From Chara braunii (Eukaryota; Streptophyta; Charophyceae; Charales; Characeae): DNA of 38,585 bases. The notes beneath the pieces were generated by a model. It worked only from the letters and a program-made list of their open reading frames with translations, was not told the origin of the DNA and ran no database searches. The stretch covers positions 402,910 to 441,494 of the forward strand of contig BFEA01000545.1 of NCBI GenBank assembly GCA_003427395.1, in the 5' to 3' direction. Shown in pieces: positions 20,401 through 28,395 of this stretch. Every line of letters begins with the position of its first letter. Position 1 is the first letter of the stretch. The translations under genes were made by a program, and so were the position numbers.

Positions 20401-20707
20401 GTGTTTTGTCAAATTAAATATGAAAATCTTCAGAGCTTGGGTGAACGGTCTCCAGTACAGACTTGGCTTGTGACTAGACTACTCACTGCAAGTGCTGAGT
20501 TCCAAATATTAGGTCGAAGTCTAGCCATAAAAAGTGATGTGATGAACGGAGAAGTGACTGCTAAAGTGTCCTGAGCGGCACAGGCATCAAAGGGGGAAAG
20601 ACTGACATCGCCCTCATGCTACGTAAACAGGTGGGGCAGTGCCCTACAAAACCTTTCGCGGGGTACGTAATTGAGAGTCTCATCTACTCAAGCGGGAATG
20701 ACCCATC
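17500..20707. other. Long stretch without a supported gene
   Basis: I found only short, compositionally random ORFs on either strand, no RNA gene I could recognise, and no clear LTR. A short T-rich low-complexity patch lies at about 19902-19956. If the 17.1 kb and 20.7-25.4 kb ORFs belong to one large element, this would be its untranslated interior, but that is speculation. Confidence 0.4.
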
Positions 20708-20992
20708 GTGATTAGTATCGTGCCCTTGATGTACGAAGGGGGAAACATGTACAACAAGGACATTCTCGTTGTGTCCCTTGCCCTTCATCGAAATAGAGCG
20801 GAGAAGTGGGAGGACCAAGCGGTCGGGGATGCTCTAGTCTGCCAGAAACTGATGAGGAAAATGGCTCTTGGATTAGCAAAGAACCAAAAGTTTATTGAGT
20901 GCGTGGTTTACATTCATGAGTCAGGCGGGAGGTTGCGTGGTACTTACTCATCTCTAGAGGTCATTGAGCAAGCCAGGGCGGGGCTCGGGTAA
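20708..20992 (+). CDS. Hypothetical protein fragment
   Basis: Unrecognised 94-residue frame opening at a GTG; the first ATG in frame is at 20729 (MYEGGNMYNKDILVVSLALH). It has mixed hydrophobic/charged composition with a plausible strand (DILVVSLAL), helix (DALVCQKLMRKMALGL) and strand (FIECVVYIHES) order, unlike the random ORFs around it. It ends in a GGGTAAAAAC context that could be a 5' splice site. It lies on the same strand as, and 0.6 kb upstream of, the 21560-22021 frame. Could be another decayed copy of the neighbouring module or part of the same spliced gene; I cannot decide. Confidence 0.3.
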   Translation: MISIVPLMYEGGNMYNKDILVVSLALHRNRAEKWEDQAVGDALVCQKLMRKMALGLAKNQKFIECVVYIHESGGRLRGTYSSLEVIEQARAGLG

Positions 20993-21099
20993 AAACTTGA
21001 GATACCCAGACTTTTCTCATGAGGTCCCCTCTAGCACTTCAACTAACAAGAGCCTTTCAGCAGCACCAACCCTTTCTAGTGGTCAGTGTTTGGTGATCA

Positions 21100-21260
21100 T
21101 TGCTCCAACAAACATTCAATCAACTGAGTTACCAGGACACTCAGTTAGAACTCATTCAACAGTGCTCAAGCAACATTCAGCAATATTCAAGCAACACTCG
21201 GTCAGTAATCAAACAACACTCAACCAGCATTCAATCAACATTCGGTCGTTCAAGTTACTT
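21100..21260. repeat. Degenerate CAACA(C/T)TCA tandem repeat
   Basis: Words such as CAACATTCA, CAACACTCA and CAATATTCA recur every 9-15 bases. A 199-residue ORF over this region (20964-21563) is Ser/Thr/Gln-rich because of the repeat, and I do not call it a gene. Confidence 0.6.
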
Positions 21261-21559
21261 GAGCCTCCCAGTCAGATTCAATCAGCAATCAGTTCCACCC
21301 TTGCCACGTCAAATATCACCCAGACTTTACTCTCATTAAAGAGCAGAATAGAACAATTCCAAAATCAGGATCCGCCCATGAATGCAGTTCAGTCATCTCC
21401 AGTCAGTAAATCAGTCTTGGCCACTCTCAACATAATTGCTTCAAGAGATGCCTTTCAGTATCGGTATGTCAGTGCAACTGGCTTCAAGCGAGCAGAACTA
21501 TCTATCTTTGTACTCCACACAGAGTTCGCAGGAGGTGTCATCCATGACTTGAGGGTCAC

Positions 21560-22021
21560 TTGAAGAAGAAGGGTAAGGAAACCCATGAGCACTTCGACTC
21601 AGTCTGGATTGCACCTGCCAGACATCTTGAGGAGAGAGAGAGAGAGTTTGATGAGAGGGGTACTAAGCTGATCCGCACCTTCGAACCCAAGCTCTACTCC
21701 GACTATCCCAAGCCTCCAGTACCTTTCATCCTCACAGACGACTCTTGCTGGGGTCACTTGGTTGATTTGGCAAAGAGGTACATTTCACTTGCAGCGATTG
21801 ATTATGCAGCGGTGACCGAGCCGTCGGAGTTTCAGCATCTCAGGCGAGGCCGGCCATATTTTCCTACCCTATGGGAGGAATTTTGTGCTATGGTTGACTT
21901 CCGTATTATGGGACTTGGAAGGAAATGCTCAGAACGAGCAGGCTTCAAGTGGCTCTACATCGAGAGACCACACCTCAGAGGGTATGGAGACTTGGCCGAA
22001 AGCACAAAAATTAGAGATTGA
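21560..22021 (+). CDS. Unrecognised ORF sharing the C-terminal half of a repeated module
   Basis: No known family recognised. The frame opens at TTG without a good ATG, so the true start or upstream exon is unknown. After an acidic/basic helix (HLEEREREFDERG), residues 41-70 read FEP...YPKPPVPFIL and DSCWGHLVDLA. This matches in order and spacing FEGFPTPPLPDIL and NNWSTKIDFV of the frame at 23214-23690. The rest (AAVTEPSEFQHL, FPTLWEEFCAMVDFRIM, GFKWLYIERPH) has aromatic-rich, protein-like composition. Ends at TGA. On the same strand as the module copies 1-2 kb downstream, suggesting an array. Could be a gag-like or accessory gene of an unknown retroelement, or a decayed host gene family. Confidence 0.4.
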   Translation: MKKKGKETHEHFDSVWIAPARHLEEREREFDERGTKLIRTFEPKLYSDYPKPPVPFILTDDSCWGHLVDLAKRYISLAAIDYAAVTEPSEFQHLRRGRPYFPTLWEEFCAMVDFRIMGLGRKCSERAGFKWLYIERPHLRGYGDLAESTKIRD

Positions 22022-22846
22022 GTGTGAGATTCAGAAGGATGAGTGAGGACTCGTGATTAGTGTTGGCCATGCTCTCTCCATGTGTACTCTCTGAGATTAT
22101 TATGAGTTGTCATTTTCCCCTCATTTACCCTTGTCTTTGCTCGAGTCAGTCAGTCTTGCATGGACTACATTGTTTTGCTTGGTGATCATGTTCTCTGGTG
22201 ATGTTGTCACAGTTCTCAAAATTAGTAAATTGGCAAGATTGATGCATACATGACATATCAGAATTTTGTGATTATTACTTGCACGATTCTCTGCTGTTCC
22301 GAATCAAAATAAAAGATTCCTAAGACCGAGGACCGGCGAAGACCGCAATTGAAGGGTCTCGCTCGAAGTCGAACGCACACAACAGGAAGGGATTTGCTTT
22401 AATTAATTTATTTTATTTATTGCAAAAATCGTCAAAATCCTGCGTGACAGCCTGTTGGATTTTCGGTCGTCCGAAGTGGCTCGACTGGAAAAAGTGCGAC
22501 AAAAATGGCATCGTTGTCGGGGACATGAAAATCTTTCGTGTTCGGAACGAGCCTGGGTCAGTAACAACTTTGAGCTTTGATTAGGACATGAGAAGTGTTG
22601 ACAATGACTGAATTTTCAGATTGACTCTGACATCTTGAGTGAGTCTTTATTTTATTGGAAGTTTTCAGTCGCCAACTGGGTCTTATCTCTGCATGTGTAA
22701 GGTACCACACTGGACCGGAGGAGGAGACTGACATTACTTATTGGAGAGGATCACGCTTGATCACAGGTATGCCTTATGAACCCTTAACGTCCTTGAAGAA
22801 CAAGGGAAGAAGAGGACGAGTCAGAGGATAAGAGATTCCATCAAGA
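22022..22846. other. Intergenic, no gene seen
   Basis: There is no supported ORF. It includes a short TTAATTAATTTATTTTATTT tract (about 22399-22420) and an AAAATAAAAG word at 22305. Nothing else is recognisable. Confidence 0.35.
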
Positions 22847-23203
22847 ATGCAAACTACTGATTCACTGAAAAAACTCTCGAACTTTACTATTAGAGGGGTA
22901 TTCCCCTACCAGTATGAGCACTGTTGGGTTTACCACTCTGGCAGTTCGACCATCTGTGTAGTACTGACCCACTTCTTGGAGGGAGACATCAATAATATTC
23001 GTCCCTATATGTCAAGAAAGGAGCCTGCAATGATGGTGATCTACAACGAAAAGGCAAATCTAATCAAACGAAAGAAGAAAGTGGAATGGGGGTTAATGCA
23101 TGTAACCTATAAGACAATTCCAACTCCTGCTATTCATAAGAGTTATTGTAACGGAAGTAATTGGTTGTCAATAATTAACATGGTACTGAGATGGAAGAAA
23201 TGA
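22847..23203 (+). CDS. Unrecognised repeated module, copy 1
   Basis: This 118-residue frame starts at an ATG (22847). It does not match a family I know, but shows the same ordered motifs as the two frames downstream. These are RGVFPYQY (residues 16-23), a hydrophobic strand (TICVVLTHFL), a D-x-NNIRPYM segment (48-55), a basic K/R run into KVEWG (78-82), IPTPAI (91-96) and SNWLSIINMV (104-113). In copy 2 the equivalents are KGVFPYKI, YDVRIYVPK, FPTPPLPDIL and NNWSTKIDFV. It ends at TGA, and copy 2 begins 10 bases later in another frame, so either each copy is a separate small gene or the array is a frame-shifted pseudogene. Confidence 0.5.
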   Translation: MQTTDSLKKLSNFTIRGVFPYQYEHCWVYHSGSSTICVVLTHFLEGDINNIRPYMSRKEPAMMVIYNEKANLIKRKKKVEWGLMHVTYKTIPTPAIHKSYCNGSNWLSIINMVLRWKK

Positions 23204-23213
23204 GAAGACTCTC

Positions 23214-23690
23214 ATGAGAACACGAGAAACTTCAGCCGAGGAAATCAAACAGAGAAGACTGAAATTTGGCAGAGGCTCAGGCCCAAGCAAGGAAAAGGTC
23301 GAGTGCCTCCTGAGATCACTGAACGCCTTAAGTGAAAAAGGAGTATTCCCATACAAGATTGTCAAGTATGAGATGGTCGAGAGTGGATGCGAGCAGGATC
23401 AATTTTATGTCCTGACATTCTACATTATAGATCTGGACACATATGATGTAAGAATTTATGTTCCTAAATAAAGGAGTGTTGATGTTGTGTATGGGAGATG
23501 CTGGGGATTTGCCGAAGAAGTTGTGCTGAAAGAGAAAGAGAGACTCGAGAGAGAAAATAAGTGCTTCATTGGATCTACTCGGTTTGCAGTCTTTGAGGGA
23601 TTTCCAACTCCTCCTTTGCCTGATATTCTGTCAAGGAATAACTGGTCAACTAAAATAGATTTCGTATGGAAGGTGAAGAGAGCTCAATAA
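23214..23690 (+). pseudogene. Unrecognised repeated module, copy 2 (one in-frame TAA)
   Basis: One reading frame runs from the ATG at 23214 to 23690 with a single TAA at 23469-23471, directly after YDVRIYVPK. Continuing past it gives the second half of the module: a charged helix (VLKEKERLEREN), FEGFPTPPLPDIL (about 23595-23630) and NNWSTKIDFV. Copies 1 and 3 are unbroken at the equivalent point, which makes the TAA a likely inactivating change or an intron edge. The N-terminal 35 residues (KFGRGSGPSKEKVECLLRSL) are basic and helical. Function unknown. Confidence 0.5.
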
Positions 23691-24196
23691 GAATACTCTC
23701 AGCAGCAAGGAGAACTGCTGTGAGAGGCAGGCTTTATGAAGTAACTAGGTCCAATAATCCCTTTGTAATCTTGAAATACGAGACTAGTGTGAGAGGACGA
23801 ATAATATTTCACATTCCAGTAGTAAAGTTCTTGAACACAGACAACTTGGACATAAGGATTTACACTCCGGTATGCCTAGAGAAGGAAGCTGATTATTTGG
23901 AATGCCGGTTAGGGGCCTATATCAGTCTTATAAGGACAAAAGAGTGGTTGGAGAACTTACAGAGGAAAGTAACTTGGGGAGAAGGAATAAGGCAATTTGA
24001 GAGATTCCCTAATTTTTCAACTACTGATGGTTATGACGACAAGAGAGACTGGATGCCTCTTCTGGAAGCCATTACCATAGTAGGTAGTGCAAGGGAGAGT
24101 GACTCCATAGTGATGATAAAGTCCCTACCTCTAAATACTTTTGAACACCAGTTCGAGGTCTCTGACTATATTCATCCTGAGATCTACCTCTCCTGA
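23666..24196 (+). CDS. Unrecognised repeated module, copy 3
   Basis: This 176-residue frame begins at an ATG inside the last codons of copy 2, in another frame. It repeats the module order: FVILKYE (33-39), a strand IIFHIPVVKFL, NLDIRIYTP (60-68), a long helix (EKEADYLEC to EWLENLQ), RKVTWGEGIRQFERFPNFS (100-118) and RDWMPLLEAITIV (127-139). It then adds about 35 residues not seen in copies 1 and 2 (SIVMIKSLPLNTFEHQFEV). The best preserved copy. Ends at TGA, followed after 21 bases by another ORF in the same frame. The tandem layout suggests a multi-domain protein broken into pieces or a cluster of small paralogues. Confidence 0.5.
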   Translation: MEGEESSIRILSAARRTAVRGRLYEVTRSNNPFVILKYETSVRGRIIFHIPVVKFLNTDNLDIRIYTPVCLEKEADYLECRLGAYISLIRTKEWLENLQRKVTWGEGIRQFERFPNFSTTDGYDDKRDWMPLLEAITIVGSARESDSIVMIKSLPLNTFEHQFEVSDYIHPEIYLS

Positions 24197-24217
24197 CACT
24201 GTTCATGATGGTCGATA

Positions 24218-24508
24218 ATGCCTGGTACGGTTGAGCAGCTAACATTCGGGGTTGTATTGGAAGGTAGAGTTATCAAGGCACAAGGGACTCTTCGGATCTC
24301 AAACAAAAACCTCTCTGCTTTAGATGAACTTGAGTTTTTGCAACCTTTCTTTGATCGGATGAGAGATTCTGCTTTGAGAGCCGTCACTGACCAGACTGAG
24401 ATCAGCTACTTACTGAACATGGTGAAAGTGGGAATTACTGAGAAAATATCATATCACTCTTCTAAAGAACGAGTCTCTCTTGCCAGAAGAATCAACAGCG
24501 GTTCCTAA
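24218..24508 (+). CDS. Hypothetical protein, 96 aa
   Basis: Unrecognised. It starts at ATG 24218 in the same frame as the preceding copy-3 ORF, separated by two stop codons. The sequence has a strand-rich N-terminus (LTFGVVLEGRVIKAQGTLRI) and two amphipathic helices (LDELEFLQPFFDRM, ISYLLNMVKVGI). The sense-strand composition is protein-like. It does not carry the IRIY/FPTP motifs of its neighbours. Immediately downstream is the gag-tail-like ORF, so it may be part of the same retroelement gag polyprotein after stop-codon decay. Confidence 0.35.
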   Translation: MPGTVEQLTFGVVLEGRVIKAQGTLRISNKNLSALDELEFLQPFFDRMRDSALRAVTDQTEISYLLNMVKVGITEKISYHSSKERVSLARRINSGS

Positions 24509-24553
24509 GCCATGCAATTTGATTATGAGATTATAGACCTGACATGATACTTT

Positions 24554-25024
24554 ATGATCAACATGATGTCTTTTGAGTTAGTCACAATTTCTTCCAGCGA
24601 GTCTGCCAGTTCGGTCAACATGATGTCTTTTGAGGGTGATCTACCACCGGAACTCATCATGGAACCCAATGAGGCGATTGGAGAAGTGAGGAGTCTTCAA
24701 ACACGCTTCACTACACAAATGATAGAGAAAAATAAGAGAAGAAAGGCCGAAGAGGTTCTAATTGACATTCTTGATGATCAAGAACCAAAACCTCTATCTA
24801 AAAAGAGTGAGCAAGGGAAAAAGAGAAAATCCATTCTCAAGAGTGAGCTAGAGGATGGAACTGTAATTACGGATGTAATTACAAAGATGTTAGAAGAAAC
24901 AGAAGTGACTTTGTCTTTCAAGGAGGCAATGACACTAGCACCCAAGTTGAGAGACGAACTGAAAAAACTAATTGAAAAGAAAAGAATGGAAGTTCCTGGG
25001 GTCAGTTTTCCCCAATCAAGTTAA
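24554..25024 (+). CDS. Gag C-terminal-like protein preceding a retropepsin
   Basis: The 156-residue frame starts at ATG 24554, in frame with the previous ORF. An 18-base direct repeat gives MMSFE twice near the N-terminus. A Lys/Glu-rich disordered middle (KNKRRKAEEVL, KKSEQGKKRKSIL) is followed by ITKMLEETEVTLSFKEAMTL and APKLRDELKKLI. The last part fits the pattern of a helical region found just before the protease in some fungal-type Ty3 polyproteins (hydrophobic-T-L-x-E/K-x2-x-L-x-P-x-L-R-x-E-L), recalled from memory. It overlaps the retropepsin frame by 53 bases in another frame, as gag and pro often do. No zinc knuckle seen. Confidence 0.5.
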   Translation: MINMMSFELVTISSSESASSVNMMSFEGDLPPELIMEPNEAIGEVRSLQTRFTTQMIEKNKRRKAEEVLIDILDDQEPKPLSKKSEQGKKRKSILKSELEDGTVITDVITKMLEETEVTLSFKEAMTLAPKLRDELKKLIEKKRMEVPGVSFPQSS

Positions 25025-25382
25025 CAGAACCTTACCTGGATGTAAACTGAGATTCGAGACTATGGGCTGTGGGTATTTAACTATCTATATTAATCAGGTA
25101 AAAATCCGAGCCTTAGTGGACTCTGGGCCAGAGATGATACTTATCTCTCAGAAGGCAATGGAAGTTTGCGACCTGACCATTGATAGGCCCTCCAAACAAA
25201 TACTAAGTAATATTGTTGGAGAACTCTTCGTGGCAGGGTTTATTGACGACTTGCCTATAAGAGTTGGGATAATGTCAGTCGAGCTATTGGGGTTCGTGGT
25301 ACCAGACCTAGACCATGATTGTATTTTGGGCACTCCGTTCTTACACAGGATGGAGGCGGTGTCGGGACAGAAACCCCTATGA
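24972..25382 (+). CDS. Retropepsin-like aspartic protease, retroelement-derived
   Basis: The core of a retroviral-type aspartic protease is visible. GCGYLTIYINQVKIRALVDS leads into the active site DSG (residues 50-52, ALVDSGPEMILISQ), then a flap region (NIVGELFVAGFIDDLPIRVG) and the closing hydrophobic-hydrophobic-G motif DCILGTPFLHRM (116-127). These proteases work as dimers to process gag-pol. DSG is intact, so the fold may be functional. The real N-terminus probably begins by frameshift from the gag-like frame. No RT, RNase H or integrase follows: the frame ends at TGA 25382, and tRNA-SINE-like repeats start within 500 bases. Different from the DSGAT protease of element A. Confidence 0.75.
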   Translation: MKRKEWKFLGSVFPNQVNRTLPGCKLRFETMGCGYLTIYINQVKIRALVDSGPEMILISQKAMEVCDLTIDRPSKQILSNIVGELFVAGFIDDLPIRVGIMSVELLGFVVPDLDHDCILGTPFLHRMEAVSGQKPL

Positions 25383-25854
25383 GGGTCTCTGCACGAGTTT
25401 TTCGAGGTCAAACGTTGTCCGACTCTTTTCATTGGATTTGGGAGACTTGATGAGAATGACGTCGCCAAAGTTTATTTAGATCGACCCTATGACTAAGAGA
25501 CCTAAAGCCTGATGTCGTTGATGTTCGATCGAAAGAGCGGGAGTCGGCAGTACGACTTGCGTCCGCGGTTCCCGACAGGGCCGCAAGGGTGCGCGGTCAT
25601 GGAAAAATTAAAGCTAGACTTACTACGATCGCGCGATTCAAGGCCTTAGTAGGCCAAATAGGTGGTCACACCATGTACGTGGCCACGACATGCGTGTCGT
25701 GCTGTAAGATGGTCGCCGTATTGGCGGCAGCACGACTGGCATGCGGCTGGGGCTTCTGGGGTACACAAACGTAGCTTGCGTAAGGCCACATGCGATATCG
25801 CACTGGGCCAAGCTCTTCATAAGGAAGAGTTGCTCCTGTTCTAGTGTGGAATAG
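25383..25854. other. No gene; perfect hairpin at 25684-25701
   Basis: There is no supported ORF after the protease. CACGACA (25684-25690) and TGTCGTG (25695-25701) form a perfect 7-base stem with a TGCG loop. GCTAGACTTACTACGATCGC (from 25612) hints at a third degenerate relative of the SINE-like repeats downstream. Confidence 0.4.
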
Positions 25855-26060
25855 GAGCTAGCCCAATAGGATATCACATAAGACTCTTGCCCAGCAGATA
25901 CCAGGGTTGAGCCCTGATGACATCGCCACTGGGCTAGGTCCTTTTGGAGCGGCCCAACCTTTTGGCGCAACCGTTTTCGGCCGCGCGATCGCTGAGATCG
26001 CGCGGCTGAAAACAGCCACGCGGAGGTTTACATGGCCCTGCGCAAGGATGACATACATAT
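25855..26060 (+). mobile_element. tRNA-derived SINE-like repeat, copy 1
   Basis: The head looks tRNA-like: TAGCCCAATAGG (A-box position) and, about 45 bases on, CCAGGGTTGAGCCCTG (T-arm/B-box position). A body containing CCTTTTGGAGCGGCCCA and a long hairpin (25976-26010) follows, and the repeat ends in CACGCGGAGGTTTACATGGC and CCTGCGCAAGGATGACA. All parts recur in order in copy 2 about 237 bases further on. A SINE is the simplest reading; neither copy was tested by folding. Confidence 0.55.
25976..26010 (+). ncRNA. Long hairpin inside SINE-like copy 1
   Basis: CCGCGCGATC (25981-25990) and GATCGCGCGG (25996-26005) pair perfectly around GCTGA. The stem extends to about 17 pairs (TTTTCGG... against ...CTGAAAA) with one G-U. 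GGCTGAAAACAGCC (26004-26017) can form an alternative short hairpin. Confidence 0.55.
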
Positions 26061-26092
26061 AGTAGGGCTGCCCCTCCTACAGTCGTAGTACG

Positions 26093-26300
26093 AGCCAGCC
26101 CAGTAGGTAAGCACACTAGACTGTCACCCCGCAGATGCCGGTATTGAATCTGTGCACGACTTCGGGCTGGCTCCTTTTGAAGCGGCCCAGGCGGTCAGGC
26201 GTGACTGATTTCGTTCGCGCCATCATTAGGATCGTGCGGCTGCAATCAGCCACGCGGAGATCTGCATGGCCCCTGCGCAAGGATGACACACTCAAATCGA
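26093..26300 (+). mobile_element. tRNA-derived SINE-like repeat, copy 2
   Basis: AGCCCAGTAGGTAAGCACAC fits a tRNA D-arm/A-box, and GCCGGTATTGAATCTGTGC sits at the T-arm/B-box position. CCTTTTGAAGCGGCCCA, a stem (CTGATTTCGTTCGCGC...ATC, then GAT...GTGCGGCTGCAATCAG) and CACGCGGAGATCTGCATGGC...CCTGCGCAAGGATGACA match copy 1. The hairpin arms differ from copy 1 yet still pair, which suggests selection on structure in the source element. Confidence 0.55.
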
Positions 26301-26379
26301 GAAATGATCCAATTTTTTTTTTCTTTATTTCAAATTTTTGGAAAAAAATGGGGGGGGTCCCTCAGGATTCGCGCTTGGA

Positions 26380-26422
26380 TCGTGGCTTTCAGCCACGTGA
26401 TGACATGACCGTTGACATATGT

Positions 26423-26462
<40 letters not shown>
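26380..26462 (+). repeat. Partial SINE-like 3' end with hairpin and 39-base poly(A)
   Basis: GGATCGTGGCTTTCAGCCACG resembles the 3' body of the two upstream SINE-like copies and forms a perfect 7-base stem (26381-26387 with 26391-26397). It is followed within 30 bases by A39 (26424-26462). It may be the tail of a third, truncated copy. Confidence 0.5.
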
Positions 26463-26464
<2 letters not shown>

Positions 26465-27355
26465 AAGACTAAATCGACAAACGAAGCGCCAGTTGGCGCG
26501 ATCATGGTTGATGGGGGCTTGGAGTCCCATATGTTGTGGCAGGCGCCCGTTTTCACGGGCTGCCGTTTTGTTTTTTTTGACAAGTTTTTTTGCTTTCTTT
26601 TTCTTTAGATTTTTTTTAGATTTTTTTTTAGATTCTTTGTTTTTTTTTCCTTTCAGCTCGTTTTCATGAGCTGTAGTTCCTCTCTGCGCCCGTTCGTTTT
26701 TGAGAAACAGGCTGCAAAGAGGTCTTTATCTATAGGATGAGCACAATCGAATGAATTTACTGCTAGAACTTGGAAAAATGACTACTACTACTACTTCTAG
26801 TACTACTACTACTGCTGCAGCGGCGGGGGAGGCTGACAGCGAGTGGACGTGAAGGCCAAGAGGTAAGTCCCTTACCCTATTGCTGGCCTCGGTTCCCCTC
26901 CTTGAGGCCCTTCACACTGACTGCGGCCGTTCATTTTGAACAGGCAGCGGCTGCCTGAAGTTGCCCCTCCCAGGAAAACAAGAGGGGGGGCACAAATCAA
27001 AAAAAAAAAAAAAAAGGGGAGAATTAGGGTGAAAAAGAAAAAAAAAAGAGTGTCGCGCATCTAATCGCGACACAGGGCCAGATGCAGGGGTAGAAGCATC
27101 CGGACTCAGAGAGTTGACAGCAGACTGCTGAACTTCAACAGTCTGCTCTACTTGGCTCTATACAGCCAATTAAGGCTGCATCTGGCCGGGGGTAGCGGCC
27201 ATAAGTTCATCATCATCAGCAGCAGCAGCAGCATCAGCATCATCATCAGATGAGGGACGTTCACTCCGGGTAGACTGTGAGGACCCCGGCCTCAATCTTC
27301 CTTTCGATAATATCAACCTTGCCGAACTGGGCCCGTTTTTTTTTAAAAAAAAAAA
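26463..27355. repeat. No gene; short hairpins, poly(T)/poly(A) and triplet repeats
   Basis: It holds GCCCGTTTTCACGGGC (about 26546-26561), CAGCTCGTTTTCATGAGCTG (about 26655-26674), an ACT triplet tract (26780-26815), poly(A) at 26999-27015 and a CAT/CAG triplet tract (27206-27249). No coding sequence is supported. Confidence 0.6.
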
Positions 27356-27510
27356 NNNNNNNNNNNNNNNNNNNNNNNNNNNNNNNNNNNNNNNNNNNNN
27401 NNNNNNNNNNNNNNNNNNNNNNNNNNNNNNNNNNNNNNNNNNNNNNNNNNNNNNNNNNNNNNNNNNNNNNNNNNNNNNNNNNNNNNNNNNNNNNNNNNNN
27501 NNNNNNNNNN
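27356..27510. other. Assembly gap (155 N)
   Basis: The run of N follows a T/A homopolymer (27335-27355), which probably caused the gap. Sequence on the two sides cannot be assumed to be contiguous at this size. Confidence 0.99.
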
Positions 27511-27950
27511 ATTACCAAGGCCTGGAACTTGGTTCCCCTAGGGGAACATCAAGTTTCTCGACCCCCTTGATAGCGTATGAGATCAAGGGCCAGGGCTCAC
27601 TCCGAATTTTGGCTGGGGGCAAAGCAGCTGCCCTCAGCCTCCAGCCAGCTATAAAACAGCCAGCAGCCAGCCAGCCAGCATTCATTTGTGGCTGGTGCTG
27701 CTAGCATTTCGCTTGGGTGAATGCTGGCTGTTGGAGGAGGAGCTACTGGTGGAGCGAGAAGGAGCTGAGTGGAGGTCTGCAAGAGAGAAGGGAGAACTGT
27801 TGGAGGTGGCCATAGCTGTGGAGCACCGTCATAGCCGCCATCTCAGCGAGGGGAAGAGAGAGAGAAGCGCTGGAGGTTTGCAAGGAGCGTGGGAGTGAGG
27901 GTAGTCATAGCTGCCGCTGCACTTGGTGCAACGCAGGGGAGATGCTGTTC
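27511..27950. other. No gene seen
   Basis: It holds a CAGCCAGC tandem patch (27640-27680) and GA-rich sequence. The ORFs are low-complexity. Confidence 0.4.
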
Positions 27951-27954
27951 GCTC

Positions 27955-28395
27955 GGCACGGCAACGACGGCACCGAAATTTTGGCGGTGACGTGGAAACG
28001 CTGCCGATTTTTTGCGGCGGCGGCACTGAGATTTTGGCAGCGGCGCGGAAGCGCTGCCGAATTTTCTTGATGTCAGTAGTGGGTTTTTGGCGGTGATGCG
28101 GAAGCGCTGCCGATTTTTTGCGGCGGCGGCGCTGAGATTTTGGTGAATGACGCGAAAGTGCTGCCGAAATCTTCCGACGTCGACGCTATTTTTTGGCAGC
28201 AACGCCGAAGTGCTGCCGAACTTTTGCGGCGGCGACAGTGCGTTCTAGGTGGTGGCATGATGACGTGAAAGTGGTGCCGAAATCTTCCGGTGTCGACGGT
28301 ATTTTTTGGCAGCAACGCGGAAGTGCTGCTGAACTTTTGCGGCGGCGGCAGTGCGTTCTAGGTGGTGGCGTGGAAGCACTGCCCGTTTTGCCTTG
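27955..28395. repeat. GC-rich degenerate minisatellite, units of about 53 and 106-113 bases
   Basis: CTGCCGATTTTTTGCGGCGG recurs at 28001 and 28107. AATCTTCCGRYGTCGACG and GTGCGTTCTAGGTGGTGGC recur with a 113-base offset (28168 and 28281). Each unit ends in GCGGCGGCG-type triplets. Minus-strand ORFs across it are repeat artefacts (Arg/Ser-rich). Confidence 0.9.

Noticed and set aside
21100-21260. Possible CRISPR-like array
   Set aside because: Repeats are 9-15 bases, degenerate, without regular spacers, in a eukaryotic context.
20964-21563. 199-residue plus-strand ORF
   Set aside because: Ser/Thr/Gln-rich composition follows from the CAACA(C/T)TCA tandem repeat; it lacks domain-like segments.
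26330-26669. Lys-rich and Phe-rich ORFs
   Set aside because: They are translations of poly(A)/poly(T) tracts.
27277-27570. ORFs across the N run
   Set aside because: They consist mostly of unknown residues from the assembly gap.
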